Assembly (NCBI RefSeq): GCF_015354445.1
Contig: NZ_JADKYT010000003.1
Location: 434,001 to 498,000 of the forward strand
DNA length: 64,000 bases
Direction of reading: 5' to 3'
Origin: Methylophilus sp. QUAN
GTDB taxonomy: Bacteria; Pseudomonadota; Gammaproteobacteria; Burkholderiales; Methylophilaceae
Under the pieces are notes generated by a model. It saw nothing but the letters and a program-made list of their open reading frames with translations. It was not told where the DNA came from and searched no databases. This document shows, piece after piece, positions 45,462-55,178 of this stretch. The translations under genes and the position numbers were made by a program. Position 1 is the first letter of the stretch; every line of letters begins with the position of its first letter.

Positions 45462-45490
45462 AATAAAGGGGAGCATAGCTCCCCTTTATT
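45462..45490. terminator. bidirectional intrinsic terminator
   Basis: Perfect hairpin AATAAAGGGGAGC-ATA-GCTCCCCTTTATT followed by TTTAAT, lying between the convergent CBS and trhP genes. Confidence 0.9.
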
Positions 45491-45505
45491 TTTAATGCCC
45501 ATCGC

Positions 45506-46852
45506 TTACAAATACCGGGCCACCATCGCGTTATCCAGCACGCTGGCGACGATAGGCAGCTTGACGAAATGCCCACTGCCAGCAGCCTGCTGTACAGGCG
45601 CGCCGCGCTTATCAAACAATTGCTCCACCACAATATCGCGATTGCCGCTGGGGTGGATTAATTGCAACTTATCGCCCACGGCAAACTTATTACGCGCCTG
45701 AATGGAGGCCAGCCCACGTTCAGCATCGTAATCTATGACATCACCGACATACAAACTACGGTTGGCGCTGGAATGCCCTTGTACATAATTCTGGTGCTCA
45801 GCGGTATGGTGGCGCTGGTAGAAACCATCGGTGTAACCACGGTTAGCCAGATTTTCCAGCTCGCCCAGCAAGCGCCAGTCAAACGGCCTGCCCGCTACCG
45901 CATCATCAATGGCCTGACGATAGTTCTGGCTGGTGCGAGCCACGTAGTAACGTGACTTGGTGCGGCCCTCGATCTTGAGCGAATCCACGCCGAGCGCAAT
46001 CAGTTTTTCCACATGCTCAATCGCACGCAGGTCTTTACTGTTCATGATATAGGTGCCGTGCTCATCTTCCATCATCGGCAGCAGCTCGCCGGGGCGGCCC
46101 TTTTCTTCAACCAGGTAGACCTGGTCGGCGGCCGGATGGCGTGGCAAGGAACCACAAGACGACAAGCTGGATTTCTCCAATTCCGCCTGGAAATCAAACT
46201 CTTTCAAGCGGATCACGCCTGCTGCATCCGGCTGCGCATCATGCACCTTGTAATCCCAACGGCAACTGTTGGTACAGGTGCCCTGGTTAGGGTCACGCGA
46301 ATTGAAATAGCCAGACAATAAACAACGGCCTGAATAGGCAATACACAAAGCGCCGTGTACAAACACTTCCAGCTCCATCTCCGGGCATTCCTGGCGGATT
46401 TCGGCAATTTCATCAAGGGATAATTCACGTGACAGAATCACGCGCGCCAGCCCCATACGCTGCCAGAATTTGACCGAGGCGTAATTGACCGCGTTGGCCT
46501 GCACAGATAGATGAATAGGCATCTCCGGCCATTGCTCGCGCACCATCATAATCAGGCCAGGGTCGGCCATAATCAGCGCATCCGGTTGCATGGCGATCAC
46601 TGGTGCCATGTCACGCATATAAGTTTTCACCTTGGCGTTATGTGGTGAGATATTGCTGGCGACAAAAAACTTTTTGCCGCGCGCATGTGCCTCCTGGATA
46701 CCAATCGCCAGATTCTGCATTGAAAAATCATTTTCACGCACTCGCAGACTGTAGCGCGGCTGACCGGCATACACCGCATCCGCACCATAATCGAACGCCG
46801 TACGCATGCGATCGAGGTCGCCAGCAGGGGCTAATAATTCAGGAGACTTCAT
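45506..46852 (-). CDS. trhP: U32-family tRNA hydroxylation protein TrhP (YegQ)
   Basis: 448 residues. The start ELLAPAGDLDRMRTAFDYGADAVY is the U32 signature, followed by VFVHGALCIAYSGRCLLSGY and GTCTNSCRWDY, which hold the conserved cysteines of an iron-sulfur cluster. YegQ/TrhP is needed for prephenate-dependent 5-hydroxylation of U34 in some tRNAs. Older annotation calls it a peptidase or collagenase, for which there is no catalytic motif. Monocistronic. Confidence 0.9.
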   Translation of the reverse strand: MKSPELLAPAGDLDRMRTAFDYGADAVYAGQPRYSLRVRENDFSMQNLAIGIQEAHARGKKFFVASNISPHNAKVKTYMRDMAPVIAMQPDALIMADPGLIMMVREQWPEMPIHLSVQANAVNYASVKFWQRMGLARVILSRELSLDEIAEIRQECPEMELEVFVHGALCIAYSGRCLLSGYFNSRDPNQGTCTNSCRWDYKVHDAQPDAAGVIRLKEFDFQAELEKSSLSSCGSLPRHPAADQVYLVEEKGRPGELLPMMEDEHGTYIMNSKDLRAIEHVEKLIALGVDSLKIEGRTKSRYYVARTSQNYRQAIDDAVAGRPFDWRLLGELENLANRGYTDGFYQRHHTAEHQNYVQGHSSANRSLYVGDVIDYDAERGLASIQARNKFAVGDKLQLIHPSGNRDIVVEQLFDKRGAPVQQAAGSGHFVKLPIVASVLDNAMVARYL

Positions 46853-46887
46853 TACCGTATTCCCATTTCAACACGCAGTGTTTGCAT

Positions 46888-47307
46888 TTACTCACCGATA
46901 ATTTTCACCAGCACACGCTTATTGCGGCGACCATCAAACTCACCGTAAAAAATCTGTTCCCAAGGGCCAAAGTCCAGCTGGCCTTCAGTAATCGCCACCA
47001 CCACCTCACGGCCCATGATCTGGCGCTTGATATGCGCATCCGCATTGTCCTCGCCGGTATCATTGTGACGATAACCACTCACAGGCTCATGCGGGGCCAG
47101 CTTTTCCAGCCACACTTTGTAGTCATGGTGCAGACCACGCTCGTCGTCGTTAATAAACACACTGGCAGAAATATGCATGGCGTTGATCAGTACCAGGCCT
47201 TCTCTGACGCCACTTTCGCGTACACATGCCACTACATCCTGTGTAATGTTCTTGAAGTCCATACGTGCGGAAATGTTAAACCACAGCTCTTTACGAAAAC
47301 TCTTCAT
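46888..47307 (-). CDS. YjbQ-family (UPF0047) protein
   Basis: 139 residues, single YjbQ domain: [59 protein letters not shown] and [20 protein letters not shown]. The conserved His residues are present. Members can replace thiamine-phosphate synthase weakly, hence the name secondary thiamine-phosphate synthase; the real role is unclear. It lies 35 bp upstream of trhP on the same strand, so co-transcription is possible. Confidence 0.92.
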   Translation of the reverse strand: MKSFRKELWFNISARMDFKNITQDVVACVRESGVREGLVLINAMHISASVFINDDERGLHHDYKVWLEKLAPHEPVSGYRHNDTGEDNADAHIKRQIMGREVVVAITEGQLDFGPWEQIFYGEFDGRRNKRVLVKIIGE

Positions 47308-47370
47308 CTTGTCCCCTTTTCTAAAGCGGTTATTTTAGCACCGGGATTAAACAGTCATTTGCCATAAAAC

Positions 47371-47395
47371 AAAAAAGGCCTCTATAAAGAGGCCT
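47371..47395 (-). terminator. intrinsic terminator of the SoxYZ-like gene
   Basis: Minus strand: AGGCCTCT-TTAT-AGAGGCCT then TTTTTGTTTT, 18 bp after the stop. Confidence 0.9.
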
Positions 47396-47412
47396 GATCC
47401 GCAACATTTCAT

Positions 47413-48201
47413 CTAGCTGTGTACATCAAGACTTTGCGTAAAGGTTTTACCTTCATTATCCGTCGCCACGACTTCCAGCTTGCCCGGTGCATCTGGAATA
47501 AAACTGAATTTCATATAAGGATCCTCACTGGTTCCCACACCCACATCCACCGTCATCACCTCTTTACCGTTGTAGGTAAAAGTCGTTTTATTGATATAAA
47601 ACGCGGGCACATACCCTTGGGAGACCAGGTCGCGCTGTAAGCCTGTGCGCATGACGTGGCGGATATTAAAGGTGGCCGTCGCCGCTTCACCAAACTTGGG
47701 TGCATCTACATTTAATTTGATTTTACCGGCCGCGGCCCGCACTTCAGCTTCATTATTATCCACGGTGCCACCACAGCCGCCTGCGGCGCGGATTTCACGC
47801 TTGCCCATATACAGCTTGCCATCAGCGGTTTCACCAATCAGGCGCACAAAAGAATCCGTTTCCTGGCGGATACGGGTGGCCATCTGGAAACCATTCAACA
47901 TGTCGGTCAGGTGATAGGTAGACGCCAGTTGAATCGGGTTAGCATCCACAATGACATACAGTTTCTTCAGCACCACGCCATTGGCGGCGGCCTTGTCATA
48001 AATCAGCGTGACCGGCACTTGCGCCCCACTCTCGGCGCGGCGCGGTGCTTCAATTTTCAGGAAATCAACCTCCTGAATCTCACGCTTTGGAAAAAATGCT
48101 TCTTTAACGACGGCCCATAATTTGGGATCGGCTTCCGCATGCGCCTGTCCGGCCATGCCTAACGCCACCACCACCAACATCATCATCCATACTTTTTTCA
48201 T
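47413..48201 (-). CDS. quinoprotein dehydrogenase-associated SoxYZ-like carrier
   Basis: 262 residues from the ATG at 48201 (GGGGAAG upstream). A signal peptide (VVVALGMAGQAHAEA) leads to a SoxY-like domain with RAAGGCGGTVDNN, where the GGCGG motif supplies the carrier cysteine (around residue 142), then a SoxZ-like domain (~160-262; DAPKFGEAATATFNIRHVM, VGVGTSEDPYMKFSFIPD). Fused SoxY-SoxZ proteins of this type are found with PQQ-dependent alcohol dehydrogenases in methylotrophs, not with sulfur oxidation genes. No other sox or mxa gene is nearby here. A promoter is expected in the 96 bp before 48298. Confidence 0.85.
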   Translation of the reverse strand: MKKVWMMMLVVVALGMAGQAHAEADPKLWAVVKEAFFPKREIQEVDFLKIEAPRRAESGAQVPVTLIYDKAAANGVVLKKLYVIVDANPIQLASTYHLTDMLNGFQMATRIRQETDSFVRLIGETADGKLYMGKREIRAAGGCGGTVDNNEAEVRAAAGKIKLNVDAPKFGEAATATFNIRHVMRTGLQRDLVSQGYVPAFYINKTTFTYNGKEVMTVDVGVGTSEDPYMKFSFIPDAPGKLEVVATDNEGKTFTQSLDVHS

Positions 48202-48297
48202 GATCTTCCCCGTATTCAAATAATTGATTTTGATCTGCATGAAAATAATTGTCTAACGAATGCCTGACGTCAATATGTGATGCACATCACACTAGGC

Positions 48298-48729
48298 CTA
48301 GGCCAGTTTGCTCGGGTCACCTGAAGGCCGCATCTCGTAATTGGGATCGGCGTATTCAGCAAAATTCAATTCCACGCCATTACCCGCCGGGTCACGCATA
48401 TTAATCTGGCGGATACCATTCGCCAGGATACGTGTGGTGTATGTCACCCCGCGCGCCTGCAGATTGGCTTCCATCGCATCCATATCGTTACAGTTAAATG
48501 AGACATGATCATAGGTACCATGCACATGCAGTTGCGGCGGCTCGGCCGTTTTATACTCAGCCAGGTGTACCACAGCCTGCCTGCCAATATAGAGCCAGTA
48601 GCCATAAGTCGTACTGGCCACCCGTTTACCTACCGTCAAGCCCAACACGTCGCAATAAAAGTCACGCAACAAATGCATGGTGTCGCGATCGGTGCGAAAG
48701 TTGACGTGATCAATTCCTGTCAATGGCAT
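48298..48729 (-). CDS. VOC-family (glyoxalase/dioxygenase-like) protein
   Basis: 143 residues, one vicinal-oxygen-chelate domain of two beta-alpha-beta-beta-beta units: GIDHVNFRTDRDTMHLLRDF, YDHVSFNCNDMDAMEANLQ, and a last INMRDPAGNGVELNF. Metal ligands would be H in the first motif, H in YDHV and E in VELNF. Substrate unknown. Upstream of the SoxYZ-like gene on the same strand with a 96 bp gap. Confidence 0.85.
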   Translation of the reverse strand: MPLTGIDHVNFRTDRDTMHLLRDFYCDVLGLTVGKRVASTTYGYWLYIGRQAVVHLAEYKTAEPPQLHVHGTYDHVSFNCNDMDAMEANLQARGVTYTTRILANGIRQINMRDPAGNGVELNFAEYADPNYEMRPSGDPSKLA

Positions 48730-48797
48730 GATTTTCCAATCTAATTAGTGCCGTATCAAAAGTGTGTGCAAAGCGTCTGCGCAATATAGTACAAAAA

Positions 48798-49328
48798 TCA
48801 GTGTCCTTCAAATTGACACAGGACAAATGGTTGGACGCCGCTCGCCTGCAAATGTTGCAAGCCGCCCAAGTCGGGCAAATCAATGACGAACCCGGCATGC
48901 TCGACCACACCTCCCAACTGACGTATCAACGCAACTGCAGCCAGAGCCGTCCCACCGGTTGCAATCAAATCATCAATCAGCAGTGTTTTTTCGCCAGCAG
49001 TAATCGCATCCTGGTGTATTTCCAGTGCATCTTCACCATACTCCAGCGCATAGCTTTGTGAAATGGCGGCCGCAGGCAACTTGCCTGGTTTACGCACTGG
49101 TACAAACCCGAGCCCAAGCTTGCTCGCTAAAGCAGCACCGATAATAAACCCACGCGCCTCAATACCGACCACTTTATCCAGGGCAATATCGGCATAATGC
49201 AATGCCAAGGCATCAATGGTGGCATTAAAAGCGGCCGCCTCTCTGAGCAAGGTCGTGATATCCCGAAACTGGATACCCGCCTTTGGGTAATCGGCAATCG
49301 TGCGTATATAACTGCGGATATCCATCAT
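48798..49328 (-). CDS. apt: adenine phosphoribosyltransferase
   Basis: 176 residues, normal. [47 protein letters not shown] and the PRPP loop [21 protein letters not shown]. It salvages adenine to AMP. Monocistronic; a hairpin lies just upstream. Confidence 0.96.
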   Translation of the reverse strand: MMDIRSYIRTIADYPKAGIQFRDITTLLREAAAFNATIDALALHYADIALDKVVGIEARGFIIGAALASKLGLGFVPVRKPGKLPAAAISQSYALEYGEDALEIHQDAITAGEKTLLIDDLIATGGTALAAVALIRQLGGVVEHAGFVIDLPDLGGLQHLQASGVQPFVLCQFEGH

Positions 49329-49368
49329 GCGCCCATCCCTTCAAGCAAGGCATTCAATCCAATAAAAA

Positions 49369-49395
49369 ACGCGCCTACCCCATGGTAGACGCGCT
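49369..49395 (-). terminator. intrinsic terminator after aspS
   Basis: Minus strand: GCGCGTCTACC-ATGG-GGTAGGCGCGT then TTTTTTATT, 40 bp beyond the aspS stop; one G-T pair. Confidence 0.82.
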
Positions 49396-49435
49396 TTATT
49401 TCTCTACAATTGGCTTGTCACCCAAGCCAATTATC

Positions 49436-51226
49436 TTAGCTGCCGGCGACGTTCTGCTGACGCACGCGGATATGCAGGTCGCGCAACTGTTTCTCGTCCA
49501 CCTCGTTTGGCGCATTGGTCATCAGACATTGTGCACGCTGGGTTTTCGGGAAAGCAATCACGTCACGGATAGACTCGGCACCGGCCATCAGCGTCACCAA
49601 GCGGTCCAGGCCAAACGCCAGGCCACCGTGTGGAGGCGCACCGTATTGCAAGGCGTCCAGCAGGAAGCCGAATTTCTCTTGTGCTTCTTCCTTGCTGATT
49701 TTCAATGCATCAAACACTTTAGACTGGATGTCTTGTTTATGGATACGTACAGAACCGCCACCCACTTCCCAGCCGTTTAACACCATGTCATAGGCTTTAG
49801 ACAAACAGGCACCTGGATTGCTGACCAGTAAATCTTCGTGGCCATCTTTAGGCGCAGTGAACGGGTGATGCAAGGCCACCCAGCGGTCAGCCTCTTCATC
49901 ATGCTCAAACATCGGGAAATCCACCACCCACAATGGCGCCCATTGGCGACCATCGACATGACCTTTTTCATGACCGACTTTTGTGCGTAAAGCACCCAGC
50001 GCTTCGTTCACGATTTTGGCTTTATCGGCACCAAAGAATACGATGTCGCCGTTTTGTGCGCCTGTACGCTCAATAATGGCTTGCAGCGCATTGACGTGAA
50101 TGTTTTTCACAATCGGGCTTTGCAGGCCTTCTTCGTTCAGTTTGGTGATATCGTTGATCTTGATATAAGCCAGGCCTTTGGCACCGTAGATTTTGACAAA
50201 CTCGGTGTAGGCATCGATTTCTGAGCGGCTGATGGCAGCGCCGTTAGGCACGCGAATCGCTGCCACACGGCCGCCCGCCATATTGGCGGCACCAGCAAAC
50301 ACTTTAAAGTCAACATCTTTCATCACATCGCTAAGCTCAGTGATTTCCAATGTCACGCGCATGTCTGGCTTATCTGAACCGTAACGGTTCATCGCTTCAG
50401 AGAAAGGCATGCGTGGGAATTTGGCAGGCAGATCCACATCCTGAATTTTTTTCAACATGCGACGAATCATCTCTTCGACGATGTCCATGATTTCATTTTC
50501 TTCCAGGAAGGAAGTTTCAATATCGACCTGGGTAAATTCTGGCTGGCGGTCCGCACGCAAGTCTTCGTCACGGAAGCACTTGGTGATCTGAAAGTAACGG
50601 TCAAAGCCGGACACCATCAGCAATTGCTTAAACAACTGCGGCGATTGCGGCAATGCAAAGAACATGCCGTGATGTACACGGGATGGCACCAGGTAGTCAC
50701 GTGCACCCTCAGGTGTCGAACGTGTCAGCATCGGTGTTTCAACTTCGATAAAACCGTTGTCATCCAGATAGTCACGCAGGTTTTTCGCCACTTTGTAACG
50801 CAGCATAAGGTTTTTCTGCATGGCTGGGCGACGCAGGTCGATATAACGATGCTCCAGGCGCACGGTCTCGGTCAGGTTGTCGTCATCCAGCATAAACGGT
50901 GGCGTCAGTGAGGCGTTCAACACTTCAATTTCAGTCGCCAGCATCTCCACTTCGCCAGTAGGCAAGTTCGGGTTGACGGTACCCTCTGGGCGCGCACGCA
51001 CTTTACACACCACACGCAAGACAAACTCGCTACGTACGGTTTCAGCAATCGCGAATGCGTCTTTAGTATCCGGGTCAATCACAATTTGCGCCAGGCCTTC
51101 GCGATCACGCAAATCAATAAAAATCACGCCCCCGTGGTCGCGACGACGGTGGGCCCAGCCACACAGTGTCACAGTTTGTCCAATATGTTCGCGGTTCAGG
51201 TGACCGCAATAATGTGTACGCATCAT
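49436..51226 (-). CDS. aspS: aspartyl-tRNA synthetase
   Basis: 596 residues. Anticodon-binding OB fold ([21 protein letters not shown]), class II motif 2 ([20 protein letters not shown]), GAD insertion, and motif 3 ([17 protein letters not shown]). Bacterial type; beta-proteobacterial members can be non-discriminating, charging Asn tRNA for later amidation, but the sequence by eye does not settle this. Follows the DUF502 gene by 32 bp. Confidence 0.97.
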   Translation of the reverse strand: MMRTHYCGHLNREHIGQTVTLCGWAHRRRDHGGVIFIDLRDREGLAQIVIDPDTKDAFAIAETVRSEFVLRVVCKVRARPEGTVNPNLPTGEVEMLATEIEVLNASLTPPFMLDDDNLTETVRLEHRYIDLRRPAMQKNLMLRYKVAKNLRDYLDDNGFIEVETPMLTRSTPEGARDYLVPSRVHHGMFFALPQSPQLFKQLLMVSGFDRYFQITKCFRDEDLRADRQPEFTQVDIETSFLEENEIMDIVEEMIRRMLKKIQDVDLPAKFPRMPFSEAMNRYGSDKPDMRVTLEITELSDVMKDVDFKVFAGAANMAGGRVAAIRVPNGAAISRSEIDAYTEFVKIYGAKGLAYIKINDITKLNEEGLQSPIVKNIHVNALQAIIERTGAQNGDIVFFGADKAKIVNEALGALRTKVGHEKGHVDGRQWAPLWVVDFPMFEHDEEADRWVALHHPFTAPKDGHEDLLVSNPGACLSKAYDMVLNGWEVGGGSVRIHKQDIQSKVFDALKISKEEAQEKFGFLLDALQYGAPPHGGLAFGLDRLVTLMAGAESIRDVIAFPKTQRAQCLMTNAPNEVDEKQLRDLHIRVRQQNVAGS

Positions 51227-51258
51227 AATAATTTTATAAAGTTAAAAGTGTGTTGCGG

Positions 51259-51858
51259 TTAATGATGTTTAGGCAAGGGCGCCACTGTACCCATGCTGAT
51301 GATGTATTTCAAGGCCTGATCCACACTCATGTCGAGTTCCACGACATCGGACTTGGGCAACATCAGAAAGAAACCTGAAGTCGGGTTAGGCGTGGTTGGC
51401 ACATATACGCTGACATATTCGCCCTGCAAGTGATTAGCGACATCACCGCCGGGCGTACCGGTCAAAAAGGCAATGGTCCATGAACCCTGACGCGGATACT
51501 CAATCAGCAAGGCCTGGCGAAAAGCATTGCCGGAATCAGAAAACAGGGTGTCAGAGACTTGCTTGACGCTGGAGTAAATGGATTTCACCACCGGCACGCG
51601 GATCAACAACCCTTCCCACAACTCAATCAACTGCTGGCCGAAGATATTGGTCGCCACCAGGCCGGTCGCCAGCACAATCGCCACGGTCAATATGACACCA
51701 AAGCCCGGAATGTCGACACCAAGCAAGGCTTCCGGGCGCCAGGCAACCGGCAGCAACAGCAGGCTTTGGTCCAGCGTTTGCACTAAAGTTTTGAGCACCC
51801 ACACCGTAATAAATAATGGGACCAGTACCAGCAAACCTGTAATGAAATATTTTTTCAT
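51259..51858 (-). CDS. DUF502 family membrane protein
   Basis: 199 residues from the ATG at 51858; the open frame upstream overlaps fmdB and is not coding. Two membrane helices (KYFITGLLVLVPLFITVWVL and ILTVAIVLATGLVATNIFG) and the family motif RVPVVKSIYSSVKQVSDTLF. Function unknown. Usually placed between fmdB and aspS in Betaproteobacteria, as here; probably one transcript fmdB-DUF502-aspS. Confidence 0.93.
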   Translation of the reverse strand: MKKYFITGLLVLVPLFITVWVLKTLVQTLDQSLLLLPVAWRPEALLGVDIPGFGVILTVAIVLATGLVATNIFGQQLIELWEGLLIRVPVVKSIYSSVKQVSDTLFSDSGNAFRQALLIEYPRQGSWTIAFLTGTPGGDVANHLQGEYVSVYVPTTPNPTSGFFLMLPKSDVVELDMSVDQALKYIISMGTVAPLPKHH

Positions 51859-51871
51859 GCGTCTTGTTTTT

Positions 51872-52138
51872 TTAATGGCAGGCACAGCCTGGGTTGCACT
51901 TGGCAGCACTCTCTGTGCTGGCAGGCTCGGCAGGTTTAGCGCTGGAGGCCGACTGACCGTTTTTGAAGTCAGTGGCATACCAGCCACTACCGCTCAACTG
52001 AAAATTAGGGGCAGATACCTGCTTGCTAAAGGTCTCTTGCGCGCACTTGGGGCACGCCTCCACAGAGGGCGCGGACACCTTGCGCATCAGCTCTTGCTGG
52101 TAACCACACGCTGTACATTGAAAATCGTAGATAGGCAT
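51872..52138 (-). CDS. FmdB-type zinc ribbon regulatory protein
   Basis: 88 residues. MPIYDFQCTACGYQQELMRK and CPKCAQETFSKQVSAPNFQL form a CxxC...CxxC zinc ribbon; then GSGWYATDF. The C-terminus is Ala/Ser-rich and ends with two further cysteines (CNPGCACH). Named after FmdB of methylotrophs, a regulator of amide/urea uptake genes; direct function is unproved. Confidence 0.92.
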   Translation of the reverse strand: MPIYDFQCTACGYQQELMRKVSAPSVEACPKCAQETFSKQVSAPNFQLSGSGWYATDFKNGQSASSAKPAEPASTESAAKCNPGCACH

Positions 52139-52268
52139 TTGTTAACACAACCTGAAGGACAACTTGCTGGAAAAATTTCACCAAGCGCAAATTATACCTG
52201 ATTCGCGTTACAAATCACCAAAAGCACGGCGATGTATTTGAATTGAAAAGACTTTAAAGGAGCACGAC

Positions 52269-52463
52269 ATGCAACAACTCTCACTCAAACTACCCTTTAT
52301 GCTGACCATGCTGTTTTTTCTGGGATTCGCCAGCCGCGACCTCAACATCCATCACACCATGCTGACATTTAACAGCCAGACACCATCCAACAAAATGGTG
52401 ACCTTACACCTGGCAGATTTGCTATACGCCGAGCCGACACTCAAAATCAGGAAAGTAGAGTAG
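52269..52463 (+). CDS. small protein with hydrophobic N-terminus
   Basis: 64 residues. An excellent ribosome site (AAAGGAG, seven bases before ATG) supports translation. The N-terminus (LPFMLTMLFFLGFA) is a possible signal or membrane segment; the rest (SRDLNIHHTMLTFN, HLADLLYAEPTLKIRK) is polar. No family recognised. Convergent with gcvH, 24 bp between stops. Confidence 0.55.
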   Translation: MQQLSLKLPFMLTMLFFLGFASRDLNIHHTMLTFNSQTPSNKMVTLHLADLLYAEPTLKIRKVE

Positions 52464-52487
52464 CCGCTGCGCCAAAAACGCAGTAAT

Positions 52488-52859
52488 TTAGAGCTGCGCG
52501 TCGTAAGCAGCCTGATCCAGCAAAGCCGCCACACCGCTCGCATCGGGCGCCAGCTTGAATATCCAGGTGGCGTACGGATGGTCGTTGATCTTTTCCGGCG
52601 AAGAGAGCGCCTCTTCATTGACCGCTTGAACCACTCCTGTCAGCGGCGCATAAATATCTGAACCTGTTTTAACGGATTCAATCAAGCCGCAGACACTGAA
52701 TTGCTGCACGGATTGGCCCACTTTTGGCGGATCCACAAACACCACATCACCCAGCATATTCTGCGCGTAATCGGTAATCCCAACCAACCACGCACCATCC
52801 TCGGCCTGCGCCGCCCAGGTGTGGTCTTTAGAAAAGAAGTATTTCAAGCCTGCTGACAT
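52488..52859 (-). CDS. gcvH: glycine cleavage system H protein
   Basis: 123 residues. KYFFSKDHTWAAQAEDGAWL and the lipoylated lysine in GLIESVKTGSDIYAPLTG are typical; DHPYATWIFKLAP is less canonical than usual. H carries the aminomethyl group among P, T and L proteins. No gcvT or gcvP is in view, and no glycine riboswitch is seen in the 125 bp upstream. As an orphan it may also serve lipoate relay. Confidence 0.87.
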   Translation of the reverse strand: MSAGLKYFFSKDHTWAAQAEDGAWLVGITDYAQNMLGDVVFVDPPKVGQSVQQFSVCGLIESVKTGSDIYAPLTGVVQAVNEEALSSPEKINDHPYATWIFKLAPDASGVAALLDQAAYDAQL

Positions 52860-53038
52860 ATGATTTAAAAATCAAAAGTTTAGTGGATAATTATTGTGCC
52901 ACAGTCTGCGAAACGCACCAAAACTTATTCAGACCGGCCAAAAAAACTGTTTAATTTTTTACACTAAAAAATTGCGATAAGTGATTGACTCTGAATAATA
53001 ACTGGGCAATAATGAATCGGGTTTTCGGAAGGTTGATT

Positions 53039-54151
53039 ATGAGTTTTTACAAGCATTGTCTTAAAGTGTTGCTAATGTGTTCCATCGCTTTCGCACCTGC
53101 GGGTCAAGCCATAGCAAAGTCACCTTCTAAAAAACAGACCGTTTCCGCGGCCAAAAGTAAAAAATACAGCACGCGATCTTCACAATATCGTGTCAATCCA
53201 GAAAAAACCAAATCCATGCGCCCGGTTAAACTCCATGCGCATGCCAGAAAATCAGCCAGGCCTGCGATTGATGCAGAAATGTTTGATTCATTTCAGGGTA
53301 AGTCTGGTAGCAATGGCAATCTATCCATCGCCTCCACCAAAGCTTTGGTGATGAACCAGAACACGCACGAAATCATCTACTCCAAAAACCTGGATACGCC
53401 GACTCCTATCGCCTCAGTCACCAAGCTGATGACTGCCATGGTCGTGCTGGATGCAAAATTAAACCTGAATGACCAAGTCTCCATTACCGATATGGATGTG
53501 GATTACCTGAAAGGGACCTCTTCACGCCTGCCAGTAGGCACTACCATGACACGCGAAGACATGCTGAACCTGGCCTTGATCGCCTCAGAAAACCGCGCCG
53601 CTTCTGCATTAGCCACCAATTACCCGGGCGGCAAAGCACGTTTTATTCAGGACATGAATGCCAAAGCAGCCAGCCTAGGCATGATGAATACGCACTTTGA
53701 AGACTCTACCGGCCTGACCAGCAACAATGTATCCACGGCCATGGACCTGGCCAAAATGGTACACGCGGCTTACCAATATCCGCTGATTCGTCAAATCACG
53801 ACCACTTCTGACTACGACTTGAATGTGGGCAGCAGACGTCAACCGATACACTTCCACAACACCAATGCATTGGTGCGTGAGAGCACTAACAGCAGCTGGG
53901 AAATCGGCCTCTCCAAAACCGGCTACATCAGTGAAGCTGGCCGCTGCCTGGTGATGCAAGCCACGATCGCAGGCGAACCATTAATCCTGGTATTGCTGGA
54001 CTCCGTTGGCAAACTGACCCGTATCGGCGACGCCAGACGCATCAAAAAGTGGATGGAACACAACTACAGCACCCTGAGCTCACAAAACGACGGCGGCATT
54101 GTGCTGACAGGTCTCTCAATGAGCAAAACACTGGGCGACGAAGCCAACTAA
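53039..54151 (+). CDS. pbpG: D-alanyl-D-alanine endopeptidase (PbpG/PBP7-like)
   Basis: 370 residues from the ATG at 53039 (GGAAGG upstream). Signal peptide (VLLMCSIAFAPAGQAIA), a Lys/Ser-rich linker (~30-90), then the serine peptidase S11 domain: ASVTKLMTAM (SxxK), ASENRAAS (SxN), SKTGYISEAG (KTG). It cuts D-Ala-meso-DAP cross-links in the periplasm. No C-terminal membrane helix, as in PBP7. Followed by a perfect terminator. Confidence 0.92.
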   Translation: MSFYKHCLKVLLMCSIAFAPAGQAIAKSPSKKQTVSAAKSKKYSTRSSQYRVNPEKTKSMRPVKLHAHARKSARPAIDAEMFDSFQGKSGSNGNLSIASTKALVMNQNTHEIIYSKNLDTPTPIASVTKLMTAMVVLDAKLNLNDQVSITDMDVDYLKGTSSRLPVGTTMTREDMLNLALIASENRAASALATNYPGGKARFIQDMNAKAASLGMMNTHFEDSTGLTSNNVSTAMDLAKMVHAAYQYPLIRQITTTSDYDLNVGSRRQPIHFHNTNALVRESTNSSWEIGLSKTGYISEAGRCLVMQATIAGEPLILVLLDSVGKLTRIGDARRIKKWMEHNYSTLSSQNDGGIVLTGLSMSKTLGDEAN

Positions 54152-54170
54152 TCACTGCACAGATTCAAAT

Positions 54171-54199
54171 AAAAAACCCGCGATATTCGCGGGTTTTTT
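54171..54199. terminator. bidirectional intrinsic terminator
   Basis: Perfect hairpin AAAAAACCCGCGA-TAT-TCGCGGGTTTTTT between pbpG and the convergent DUF3106 gene. Confidence 0.92.
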
Positions 54200-54231
54200 A
54201 TTTGCTGATTCTTATCACGAAAACAATCAAA

Positions 54232-54732
54232 CTAATGTTCAGCGCCATCAAACTCAGGATCATAGCCCTCAGTGATCGCCGCTTTTTGTTTGTGCTCTTT
54301 CCATTGCTTGCGCAGCACTTCTTTTTTCTCAGGGCTTAAGCTCTGGAACTGCTGATAACGCTTGCGCGCATTTTCGCGCTCATACGGCGTCATGCGACTC
54401 CATTTCACCAGTTGATGCTGAATACGCTGTTGTTTTTGCGCATCCATTTTGGGGTACTCTTTGGCAATATCCAGCATCTTCTCACGCTGCCACGGGCGTA
54501 AGGTATCCCACTCGCCACCTAGCGGCGATAACACAGCGCGCTGCTGGTCAGTCAGGTGCGACCAAGTCACATTGGCCGCAGGATCAGCAGGGGATAAATC
54601 ATTTTTGATCGCACCAATATCTGCCATGGCGAGCCAGCGCTGACCGGACTCAGCATCAGCCGCGTTCACATTGACTGGCGCACACATCAACCACACCACC
54701 AACCCTAATAACACAGAATGATTTCGCATCAT
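54232..54732 (-). CDS. DUF3106 exported protein
   Basis: 166 residues: signal peptide (VVWLMCAPVNVNAADA) and a helical, Trp/Arg/Gln-rich domain with repeated W-x-x-L-x-x-x-Q-(R/K) units (TWSHLTDQQRAVLSPLGGEW, KWSRMTPYERENARKRYQQF, SPEKKEVLRKQWKEHKQ). This matches DUF3106, periplasmic and of unknown function. Third gene after the ECF sigma factor and the DUF3619 gene, the usual order. Confidence 0.88.
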   Translation of the reverse strand: MMRNHSVLLGLVVWLMCAPVNVNAADAESGQRWLAMADIGAIKNDLSPADPAANVTWSHLTDQQRAVLSPLGGEWDTLRPWQREKMLDIAKEYPKMDAQKQQRIQHQLVKWSRMTPYERENARKRYQQFQSLSPEKKEVLRKQWKEHKQKAAITEGYDPEFDGAEH

Positions 54733-54802
54733 TTCTCATTGTTCCATTGACACATTATTCTCTTCATCACGCCCAGCATTTGCTTTTATCCAGCCTGGCC
54801 AC

Positions 54803-55174
54803 TTAAATATTTTCTGAATATTGCCAAGCATCAAATCCGCTATCAACAAAGGCCTCGACCGGCAAATCATCACTCAGCAACATGGCATCATCGTTATGGC
54901 TGGCTGAAAGGACGAACAGGCCAACCGCAAAAAATACTGATAAGGCGGCCATACCGGCCATCCGCGGATGGCCAAAAGAGGCCCAGGATAGTGCATCCGC
55001 CCAAGCATGTCCGGACTGGCTTGATTTCGCAAATTGCGTCAATGCCGCCTGCCGCGCCTCAGCCAGGCGCGCCTCTACCTCAGCCGGTAACGGGCGATCA
55101 TCTTGCTTCAGCCACTCAACACCTTCGCGCAGAGGGGTAGGCAAGTCGTCTTCAGGATGACGTTGTTTCCTCAT
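54803..55174 (-). CDS. DUF3619 membrane protein (candidate anti-sigma)
   Basis: 123 residues with a cytoplasmic half (PLPAEVEARLAEARQAALTQF), one membrane helix (MAGMAALSVFFAVGLFVLSA) and a short periplasmic tail (DDLPVEAFVDSGFDAWQYSEN). It matches DUF3619. Size, single helix and position 4 bp after a sigma factor gene resemble anti-sigma factors, though that function is inference. Confidence 0.85.
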   Translation of the reverse strand: MRKQRHPEDDLPTPLREGVEWLKQDDRPLPAEVEARLAEARQAALTQFAKSSQSGHAWADALSWASFGHPRMAGMAALSVFFAVGLFVLSASHNDDAMLLSDDLPVEAFVDSGFDAWQYSENI

Positions 55175-55178
55175 GGCT

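Noticed and set aside
52860-52984. Glycine riboswitch before gcvH
   Set aside because: The leader is short and AT-rich, with none of the paired aptamer stems expected.
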